Shown: one piece after another, positions 17,978 through 26,400 of the stretch | Numbering within the stretch: the first letter of the stretch is position 1 | How the letters are laid out: each line of letters begins with the position of its first letter | Virus record (IMG/VR): IMGVR_UViG_3300023109_000011 | Location: 34,113-98,112 of that record | Source of the DNA: a virus | DNA: 64,000 nucleotides | Strand: one strand, 5' to 3' | Position numbers and translations under genes: made by a program | Notes under the pieces: generated by a model | Databases searched by the model: none | Seen by the model: the letters and a program-made list of their open reading frames with translations, nothing else | What the model was told of the DNA's origin: nothing

Positions 17978-20900
17978 TTAAAAAGTTCCTCCGTCTAGTG
18001 TTGTAACCGTAACATCACCACTAGAGACTGTAAAATTATTTATGTTAAATGAAGCAACACCAATATTGGTATCCGTTGCTAATTCACCAGCAATCAATAT
18101 TTGATTATTGCTGACTGTTGTGTTGATCCCTTCACCTGCGGCAAACGAGATCCCTTCACCTAGCGCTACCACATCTGTAGTACCACTCTCAGCTGATATA
18201 GAGATACCTGCTGCTGATATTGAATCTAATTCTGTTTGTAAATATTGTAGGTTTACTGCATCTAAACTGTTGACAGGATCATTCAAACCTGTTATAATAC
18301 TATTATCCACTCCAATAATACTAGTGGCTGGGGATATTGTAAAGTCACCAGCTGTCGTAGATAATTGGTTGTTGGCTAATTCTAAATTCCCACCTATCGT
18401 AACTTCTTCGTCGAGATTCAACGCAAGCATTCGAGAGGTTCTTTGATTCATATCAAGATAGTAAGCCTGATCATTTGAATCATAGAATCTTTGAGAATAG
18501 ATGTATCCGTCTAGTACCTTCCAACTGTTGTTAATAGTATCAAAGTAAGTACCAAAGTTAAACGAACTACTTAAGTAACCAATTCGTGTTGATGTAGCAT
18601 ATATGTACTGAGCACTGAATGGACCAGTAGACATTTCAATCTGTGACTGAGATAACTGGTGACCAACGATCAGGTTCTTAATTTTAGAAGTTGATGATGG
18701 CTGTACAAAATAATCAGTATCATCTGAATCGATAAACTTAGGTGCTTGAAGGTCACCGGTCATTGTATCACCGGTTACGTTAATGTACCTTGCATCAGCA
18801 CCTGAAGCGTTAAAATCTAAAGTTGTTTCAATATGTACGTTTGAGTTGTTAACAACAGTATTCGATCCAACGACTGCACCATCTAAGAATATGTCAAAGC
18901 TGTTGGTAGCAAAATCGAGTTTAAGACTTGCTGTATTAGCAGATACTCGAATACCACGCTCATCATTACCATTACGAACAGAGTTATCAATTACATCAAA
19001 GATCGATCCGGCAAAGTCAACAACCGCGTTAGATGATACAGATAGAGGAACGTTAATTAATGAACGAACACGACCATAGACGTCAAACTCAAAGTTTGGA
19101 ACTGTTCCTTCAACACCAGCTTCTCTTAAACCTACAAACGATTGCCAAACTGGATCTAATCCAATCTGCAATGTATTGTCTGCACTACTATATGATTCGA
19201 TTGTAAGAGCGGTACCAATTTCGATAGCACCGGGGTCAGAAGAATCTAATAGATCAAGAGGGTAAGTATTTGCACCTTTTGTTACATTAAAGGTACGAGC
19301 GTAGGTGTTTTCTAAATAATCTTTATTTACTGCATCAAAACTGTTGACAGGAGCATTCAAACCTGTTATAATACTGTTACCAACATTAAAGTTACCATCA
19401 AGGTTCAGGACTAGGTCAGCGTTGCTAGTTTGGATCTCTCCGTTAGCATTGACCTTAAAGTGTTCTACCCCAGCGGTAAAGAAACGAAGTTCGTCATTAT
19501 CCGCACCTGGTGTGCTTTCAGCATCAATAAATGTATCTTGGTCAACGTCTTTAACGCCACCTAAAGAAGCCCAGGCCGTTCCACTATATCCTTCGAATAC
19601 TCCATCAGTAGAGTTGAAACGAACCATACCAGAAGCAAGACTAGCAGGACGGTCTGATGTTGTACCAACCGGAACAGTAAATGCACCAGTAGTATTAACA
19701 CCGATAACGCCAGTATCCGATTCCAGTACTCTTATATATAGCGTGTCCCAGTTACTTCCAGTAGCACCTAAGTCGTATGTCGCGTCATCCTTTGGAACTA
19801 AACTACTAGTAAAGTCTGCAACAACATTAATCGTATCTACGACATTGTCACCGAGCTGTAAGTTACCAGCAATCGTTACATCACCTGTAAATTCTCCATC
19901 GCCATCAACATAGAATTTAGAACCATCCCATGCTAACCCTGCAGAATCTTCAAGCTCACCATTTGTTCCAGTAAATACGACTCGTTGAGGAGTAAGATCT
20001 AAAACATTAACACTTGGTACAGTTACTTGATCACCGCCGAAGACACCACCGTCTCCAATAGTAAGTGATCCACTGATATCGACACTACCTACAATATCAA
20101 GATTAGCACCATCATAAGTAAATCCAGAACTACCTTGTAATGCTCCATTGGCTCCAGCTACAAAGACTTGATTTTGTGTAACTGTTTCAATTGTAGGTGC
20201 AACTAAGAATGCAGAAGTCGCATTCACATTCATATGCGAACCATCGAACTGAATATTGTTATTCGATGATAATGCGCCGGTATCCGATACGAACATCATT
20301 GTGTTCGCTTGCAAGTTACCTACTGATAAGCTATCGCCTGATAAACCACCTGATGTACTAAAGTCACCATCAACCGTAATACCACCAAGGATTGTTAAAT
20401 TGGTTCCATCCCATGCAAGGTTAGCTTCCCCGCGTAGGTCTCCGCCTGGGCCCGCGTAGACGATCCCACTGACAGGAATATCTGGAACTTTAACACCTTC
20501 AAAGGTAGCATCACGAGTGCTGTAATCAAATATTACTGCGCCGTTAGCGTAATTAAATTCACCGTCTTGATTAATCTGTAATCTTTGTACACCGGCAGTA
20601 AAGAAGTCGAGATCATCGCCATCATCGCCTGGTCCGGTTTCAGCCCGTATAAACGTATCTTTATCAACGTCTTTTACACTACCTGCCAACTCAGCCCATG
20701 AATTACCGTCGTAACCTTCGAATCTCTCATCCGTAAGGTTATAACGAATCATTCCATAAGCGCTATTAGCTGGACGTTCAGCAGTTGAACCAGCTGGTAA
20801 AGTTAAAGCACCGGATGTGTCGATAGTAATAACTTCACTATCGCTCTTAAGATTTTCTGTATAAACTCGATACCAGTTCTTACCTATCGTACCAAGACTG

Positions 20901-22108
20901 TATAGGCCTGAAGCATCAGGTATAATATCTGAAGTAAAGTCTGCAACGACATTGATTGTATCAATGGGAGCGTCACCAAGAATAATATTACCACCAATCG
21001 TAATATTACCGGTAATGTCTGCATCACCATCAACTACAAATGTTGACCCGTCAAATGTAAGTCCACTACTATCAACTAACTCGCCTTGAGGACCAGTAAA
21101 CACGACTCGTTGAGGTGTAAGATCTGTTACGTTAACTGAGCCTAGTGTTGTCTGGCCAGGAACAGAAAGTATGTCGAGGAACACACCACCAGTTGCTGTA
21201 ATCGAAACACCATCAAAGCTTAGGTTAGCAGAATCAATAAGCTCGCCGTTTGCACCGGCATACATAATTCGACCTTCGTTAAGGTCTTCAATGTTTACAC
21301 TACCGAATGTTGCTTGGCCCGGAACAGATAAGTTGTCTAAGAAGACACCACCTGTTGCAATAATACTTGTATCGTTGAATGTTAGATTTGAAGAATCAAT
21401 AAGCTCGCCATTAGCTCCAACGTATACTATGCGACCTTGCGTTAAGTCTGTAACATTAACACTTCCCAATCCAGACTGGCCGGGAACTTGTAATCCATCG
21501 AGGAATACACCACCATCTGCAATTAATGATGTACCATCGTATCGTAACCCATCCGTATCGATGATAGCACCATTAGCGCCAGCATATAGAATACGACCTT
21601 CTGTCTTATCTCTTATTGTAAGACTGTCAGCTGATACCGGACCACCGATGTCGAGAGATGATAAACCGACAAGTGTATCAACGGTTTCACCGAGAGTTAG
21701 AGAGGTATTACCAATCGTGATATCATTTGAAATAATAACAGTCGAGTTGGCTGAGAAATTGAGTGGGTTAAGACTTGTATTTTCGAATTGAGTAATATGA
21801 CCAAACTGATCAATATTAATATTTTTTGGAAACTGAAGATTTCCGTTTACCGTGCTAACTTCAGAAGAAGTATTTGCGTGACCGATAACAACGTTTGCGG
21901 CCTGATCATTAACTGTTTGAGTAACAATGATACCATTGGCACTTTCAATTTGCTGAACGTAATTACCAATTGTATCAATGCCAAGGACGACAGAATCTGG
22001 AACGATCTGTGGCTTTCGTTCTGCTGGAGCGACTATGCTAGTTTTAGAACCTTCCTTGGGTATGGCCTTAATACTTCGGCCACCACCAATCTTGACCTTT
22101 ATGCTCAC
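17978..22108 (-). CDS. Tail fibre-like virion protein (1376 aa)
   Basis: After a basic N-terminus (MSIKVKIGGGRSIKAIPKEG), four units of about 55 residues repeat the pattern 'GRIxYxGANGELIDSxNLxFDG...GGVFLDxLxVPGQ'. Two larger copies of 'GALTLPAGSTAERPANSAYG', 'MIRYNxTDxxFEGYxGxxWAxLG', 'KDVDxDTFIxAExxPGxDxD' and 'FFTAGVQR' follow; this module is widespread in marine phage fibres. Near the C-terminus two units of the 'FIDSDDTDYF' / 'FYDSNDQAYYLD' type link it to the giant fibre gene. No S74 tail is present. The start overlaps the stop of the preceding 112-residue gene (ATGA), which suggests translational coupling. It is probably a fibre or baseplate-attached structural protein; the exact position in the virion is unknown. 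Confidence 0.87.
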   Translation of the reverse strand: MSIKVKIGGGRSIKAIPKEGSKTSIVAPAERKPQIVPDSVVLGIDTIGNYVQQIESANGIIVTQTVNDQAANVVIGHANTSSEVSTVNGNLQFPKNINIDQFGHITQFENTSLNPLNFSANSTVIISNDITIGNTSLTLGETVDTLVGLSSLDIGGPVSADSLTIRDKTEGRILYAGANGAIIDTDGLRYDGTSLIADGGVFLDGLQVPGQSGLGSVNVTDLTQGRIVYVGANGELIDSSNLTFNDTSIIATGGVFLDNLSVPGQATFGSVNIEDLNEGRIMYAGANGELIDSANLSFDGVSITATGGVFLDILSVPGQTTLGSVNVTDLTPQRVVFTGPQGELVDSSGLTFDGSTFVVDGDADITGNITIGGNIILGDAPIDTINVVADFTSDIIPDASGLYSLGTIGKNWYRVYTENLKSDSEVITIDTSGALTLPAGSTAERPANSAYGMIRYNLTDERFEGYDGNSWAELAGSVKDVDKDTFIRAETGPGDDGDDLDFFTAGVQRLQINQDGEFNYANGAVIFDYSTRDATFEGVKVPDIPVSGIVYAGPGGDLRGEANLAWDGTNLTILGGITVDGDFSTSGGLSGDSLSVGNLQANTMMFVSDTGALSSNNNIQFDGSHMNVNATSAFLVAPTIETVTQNQVFVAGANGALQGSSGFTYDGANLDIVGSVDISGSLTIGDGGVFGGDQVTVPSVNVLDLTPQRVVFTGTNGELEDSAGLAWDGSKFYVDGDGEFTGDVTIAGNLQLGDNVVDTINVVADFTSSLVPKDDATYDLGATGSNWDTLYIRVLESDTGVIGVNTTGAFTVPVGTTSDRPASLASGMVRFNSTDGVFEGYSGTAWASLGGVKDVDQDTFIDAESTPGADNDELRFFTAGVEHFKVNANGEIQTSNADLVLNLDGNFNVGNSIITGLNAPVNSFDAVNKDYLENTYARTFNVTKGANTYPLDLLDSSDPGAIEIGTALTIESYSSADNTLQIGLDPVWQSFVGLREAGVEGTVPNFEFDVYGRVRSLINVPLSVSSNAVVDFAGSIFDVIDNSVRNGNDERGIRVSANTASLKLDFATNSFDIFLDGAVVGSNTVVNNSNVHIETTLDFNASGADARYINVTGDTMTGDLQAPKFIDSDDTDYFVQPSSTSKIKNLIVGHQLSQSQIEMSTGPFSAQYIYATSTRIGYLSSSFNFGTYFDTINNSWKVLDGYIYSQRFYDSNDQAYYLDMNQRTSRMLALNLDEEVTIGGNLELANNQLSTTAGDFTISPATSIIGVDNSIITGLNDPVNSLDAVNLQYLQTELDSISAAGISISAESGTTDVVALGEGISFAAGEGINTTVSNNQILIAGELATDTNIGVASFNINNFTVSSGDVTVTTLDGGTF

Positions 22109-22443
22109 GAAACCTCCGTGATAGTATCGACTACGATTGCTAAGCCTTCAACTATTTTTGACAATTCTCCTGTTTGTTTTTGCATTATTACGTCGTATTG
22201 ATACTTTCCAGGTTTGAGAGCATCGGTTTGTTGATCAGTTAGAACGAGAGTGATGTCATTATTGGATTTTTCTATCGTGAAGTCTGCTAAACTCGTGCCT
22301 GAATATACTTTTCGTAGACTGCTATAGAAGCTATAAACGCTCATTGTTACGTCAGAATATTCTTGCCCTTCGTCGTTAAAAAGCTCGATAGCGGTTCTAA
22401 AGTCAGTTCCTTTGTCAATGTATATGTTAGCTCTGGATGCCAT
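22105..22443 (-). CDS. Small virion structural protein, beta-sandwich-like (112 aa)
   Basis: This protein starts MASRANIYIDKGTDFRTAIE and alternates short strands (DITLVLTDQQTDALKPGKYQ, YDVIMQKQTGELSKIVEGLA). The 'L....T..LKPGKY.YDV....G...KI..G...V' pattern resembles the small immunoglobulin-like N-terminal domain of siphophage baseplate upper proteins (BppU) and small structural proteins of marine myophages. This is a pattern match from memory, not a search. Its last codons overlap the ATG of the 1376-residue fibre (ATGA), so the two are probably coupled and may act together. A late-promoter-like box lies 35 bases upstream of its ATG. Confidence 0.75.
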   Translation of the reverse strand: MASRANIYIDKGTDFRTAIELFNDEGQEYSDVTMSVYSFYSSLRKVYSGTSLADFTIEKSNNDITLVLTDQQTDALKPGKYQYDVIMQKQTGELSKIVEGLAIVVDTITEVS

Positions 22444-22477
22444 TGTGATGAACCTTCTTAGTTGATCCTGTTTCTTA

Positions 22478-22485
22478 TATTTATT
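22478..22485 (-). promoter_or_regulatory. Late promoter-like box (AATAAATA) before the 112-aa gene
   Basis: The minus strand reads GTTTAATAAATATAAG, overlapping the stop of the 311-residue gene and lying 35 bases before the ATG at 22443. A further GAATAAATAG occurs about 25 bases upstream, inside the 311-residue gene. It would drive the 112-residue and the downstream fibre genes. Confidence 0.55.
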
Positions 22486-23419
22486 AAACTACTAATACGT
22501 TTCTATTTATTCGAGTAGACTGCACAGCCAGAACCCGTAAACCAGGACGTATCTTCGATCCTCTTCGAGAGGAGTCATTACGAATCAAAAAGAATATTTC
22601 ATATTTACCGGTCAAATCAGTTATTGAATCGATAACTTTAGTGCCAGTAATTACTAGTTCATCACCTACAATATTAAAATCTCTCTGATTAAATGTTTTA
22701 ACTAATACGCAGCCCTTTCTTTGAAGTATATCGCTCCCAAACACCACATCGGTTTTTTCTTGAGCTGTGGCTGCTTTTGCAACACTTGGTTTTATCTTAA
22801 AGACAGAACCGGTTTGTGCTACATCAATTTTATTTTGTTGTTCTAGACTATCTATAATATCTTTAGCTTTTGAAGACCAATAGCTGTCCGCAGACTCCCA
22901 CGTCTCAGCATTGTCTTTTTTAATCGATATTGGTATTTTTTGATTTGAAGTAGTAACAAGATTAATGTCAGCCTTTTTGCGACCAACAGTATCTCGTCCC
23001 ATCTCTTCGATGCCGGCTATATTTTTATAGAGTTTATTCTTAACACCGTCTGTGATTCGAATATTGATAGGACCGCCTGCCGTGTATTGTTTCACAAGCT
23101 TTATCATTAAAAGCTCGTTTTGAATACCGGCAGAAAAGTTCCCTTGCTTGGATGCGGGTCTTGCTTTAATTGTGAATTGACCTACGGTAACCGCTCCTAA
23201 AGATGATGATCCTTTGTTGGGATCATATACAGCTTGAATATCTCGAAGTCCCTCTTCTACTAGCTGAAGAACTTCGAGACGATTACCGTCGGTTAAGATC
23301 GATATCGTTCTACCAGAATCTCTTTTGAGATTAGTGTAATCTAATAGCTTAAGGCGATTTTCAAGGTCAGCGAGCGAGAAGTCAGCATTGCTGAGGGCAT
23401 CAGCTGTAAGTCTCGCCAT
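22484..23419 (-). CDS. Unknown protein with a possible PD-(D/E)XK nuclease-like core (311 aa)
   Basis: No family is recognised with certainty. Residues 97-170 hold a pattern seen in restriction-endonuclease-like folds: an acidic helix (GIQNELLMIKLVKQY, Glu102), a strand with Asp151 (GRKKADINLVTT), and a second strand IPISIKKDNAETW carrying Lys167 and Lys168. The 'KAD...ISIKK' spacing resembles families in which Ser replaces the usual Asp/Glu before the lysine. The first 60 residues are helical (LADLENRLKLLDYTN), and the C-terminal half (DVVFGSDILQRKGCVLVKTF) looks beta-rich. It lies between two fibre genes, 14 bases after the collagen-like fibre, so it could also be a structural or assembly protein whose fold is misread here. 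The start at 23419 is an ATG in a GC-rich spacer. Confidence 0.8.
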   Translation of the reverse strand: MARLTADALSNADFSLADLENRLKLLDYTNLKRDSGRTISILTDGNRLEVLQLVEEGLRDIQAVYDPNKGSSSLGAVTVGQFTIKARPASKQGNFSAGIQNELLMIKLVKQYTAGGPINIRITDGVKNKLYKNIAGIEEMGRDTVGRKKADINLVTTSNQKIPISIKKDNAETWESADSYWSSKAKDIIDSLEQQNKIDVAQTGSVFKIKPSVAKAATAQEKTDVVFGSDILQRKGCVLVKTFNQRDFNIVGDELVITGTKVIDSITDLTGKYEIFFLIRNDSSRRGSKIRPGLRVLAVQSTRINRNVLVV

Positions 23420-23433
23420 GGTGATCCCCCACC

Positions 23434-26400
23434 TTACTTATTAGACTTTAATTCATCGATCTGTTTTTGTTGTTCCTTAACGGCTTCGATTAATAATGCG
23501 ACCAAGTTAGAGTAAGAAACATTCTTAATCTTATCTTCTGAATCGTCTTCACCAACAACCTGTGGAACAATCTCTTCAACTTCTTGAGCGATAAGACCAA
23601 TCTTCTTACCAGTCATTTCTTTAAAGTTGAATTCAACACCTCTTAAGGAAAGTACCTTATCAAGAGCGTTCTCGATCGTTTCTACGTTTTCTTTAACTCG
23701 AGCATCAGAAGTTGAGTTAAAGTCTGCAGCGGTTAATTCACCGGTTCCTGTATCGAACTTGAACCTTTGAGTTGTTCCTTCGCGAATAAAGATGTCGTAG
23801 CTAGCGTCAGCATCGATGTACATTGCTGTGCCGTTGTTATAGAATTCAATATCCTTACCAGTACCGAAGTTAAGCTTAATGTTATCGTTAAACGTTAAGT
23901 CACCACCAGCTTGAACATTGTTTCCGCCACCATCATATCCAGCAGGCCATGCAGTTTCAGTAACACCACCTAGTGTAATACCACCTTCGACTGTTACGTT
24001 TTCAACAGATAATTCGTCATCGATGCCGGTATAGAATAGGTTAGAGTTTCCGCCTCCTGGCAGTGGTCGTGGGTTAGGACCAGTTGTACCATAAATTGGT
24101 CTACCACCTGAGCCACCTTGGACCAAGTTGACAAACATTGCAGTACCCTGAAGAGCACTAGTATAAAGGTTTTGTACGTCAACCGAACCAGTCGTACCAG
24201 TTAAACCTTGAATACCTTGCGGTCCAGTTGCACCTGCAAAGCCTTGTGGTCCTTCTGGTCCTGGTATGCCATCGCCGCCTGCTCCACCTTGAATACCTTG
24301 CGGTCCAATACCAAATGGTCCTTGGAAACCTTGAACTCCGCGATATCCTTGGGCGCCACCGCCACCACTAGGACCGGAACCACCTTGTGCTCCTATGAAT
24401 CCTTGGAATCCTTGCTCACCCTGAAGACCCTGTTCAGATCCACCGATTGGTCCTTGGAATCCTTGCTCACCTTGAACACCCTGTGCACCAATAGCACCTT
24501 GTAAACCAAATCCTGAAGGACCTTGTCCACCATCAGCACCTTGGAATCCACGATAACCCTGTACACCAACTCCACCAGTTCCGCCAGCCTCACCTTGTGG
24601 TCCTTGGAATCCGCGTTCACCTTGAACACCCTGAATACCTTGAGGTCCACCGTTCTCAGCGCCTTGAACACCTTGGAAACCTTGAATACCACGAGGACCT
24701 TGAGCACCTTCGACTCCATTACCGATTGCGCCCTGAATACCTATTTCACCCTGAACACCTTGAGTACCCTGTGGGCCTGGGTCACCAGCACCTCTTGTTC
24801 CTTGAGTTCCTTGGAATCCACGATATCCCTGAATACCCGTAGATGCATCACCCTGTTCGCCCTGAGGACCTTGAACACCTTGAGTACCGCTTGCACCCTG
24901 AGGACCTTCTTGACCTTGTCCAAATGCACCTTGAATACCTTGTACACCTTGAGTACCCTGTAGTCCCTGTACACCGTTACCGGTTAAACCAGAAATACCT
25001 TGCGGCCCTTGTATACCTTGAGCACCTTCATCACCAGCAGGACCCTGCGTACCAATTGCACTCGGTCCTTGAGCACCCTGTGGTCCTTGAATACCTTGAG
25101 CACCATCTGTTCCTGGGCCGCCCGGCTGACCTTCATCACCAGCAGGACCTTGAATACCGTCTTCACCAGTTGTACCTTGTGGTCCTTGAGGACCAGCTGG
25201 ACCCTGTGCACCTATACCGCCAGATCCATTAAATCCTTGGAATCCACGATAACCCTGTATCCCTAATGGACCTTGAGCACCGATACCACCAGTACCACCT
25301 TGAATACCATCAGTACCTTGTGGACCCTGAGGACCTTGAACACCTTGAGCGCCAGCACCTTCAGGACCATCACCACCTTGAACACCTTGAGTACCTTGAA
25401 CACCTTGAATACCCTGTGAGCCGATTCCTCCGCCGGCACCCTGTAAACCTTGAGCACCTTGGATACCAGTACCACCAGTAGCACCCTGAGGACCTGCTGA
25501 ACCAGTGGCACCAATGTCACCAGTTCGAGCAAATGTAATTGTAACATCTTCACCATTTGCGAACGATCCGTTTCCACTCACAAAGTCACAGTTGACAATG
25601 AAGTATCCACCTTGGTTAACCGTTCCGCTAATAGTAAAGATCTTGAAGTCTTGTGGTGCAGACTTCTTAGTAATCTTAAAGTGACCTTTAACAGGGCTTG
25701 TACTATCATCAATAGTAAGTAAGAAAGGCTCAATGTTAACGAAGTTATCGTCACGATCATCAATGAACATTGCTGTAATGTCAGCATCAGTTGTATCATT
25801 GACCTTTAACTTACCGAAGCCCGGATCAGCATTGTTTGTTGTATTGTCGAATGTGTAGTCGAATGTTACACCACCAAACGAACCATCGGCACCCTGAATA
25901 CCTAAGTCACCTTGTACACCCTGTACACCCTGTACACCAGCACCGGTAAATCCTTGTATACCTTGAGCACCCTGAGGTCCTTGAGCACCCTGCACACCAG
26001 CAGGTCCGCGTGGGATAAATGAGATTAGTGTTTCTGCTGAGTGAGATGCAGCAACCGCGGTCCAAGATGTCGCATTACCATCAACGTAATTAACGTCAAA
26101 GTAACCGTAATTCTTAGAACCTGAATCCCAAGACCAGTTTGTAACTTCGTATACGAGCCAATGGTGTCCGCCAGGTCCTGTTCCGCCGGGGCCTGCACCT
26201 GCCTGAATTTTTAAATAACCTTTTACGGTACCAGGTTGATTATCAATGAAGTCTAAGAAGTCATCAATTTCTGTATCGTATTGGTCGAAAGGAACATCGT
26301 CAAGTGTTAATAGGTCAGCCAGAGTTGTGTTTGCATTATTCAGTTTCCAGTTGTTGGTGCCTGGGTCTGTTCCACCCAGTGTGTTAGAACTCCAATTCCA

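Noticed and set aside
19344-21791. Long plus-strand frames (up to 206 codons) opposite the 1376-residue fibre
   Set aside because: They are antisense shadows of a repetitive coding sequence and are rich in Ser, Pro, Thr and Leu without any domain.
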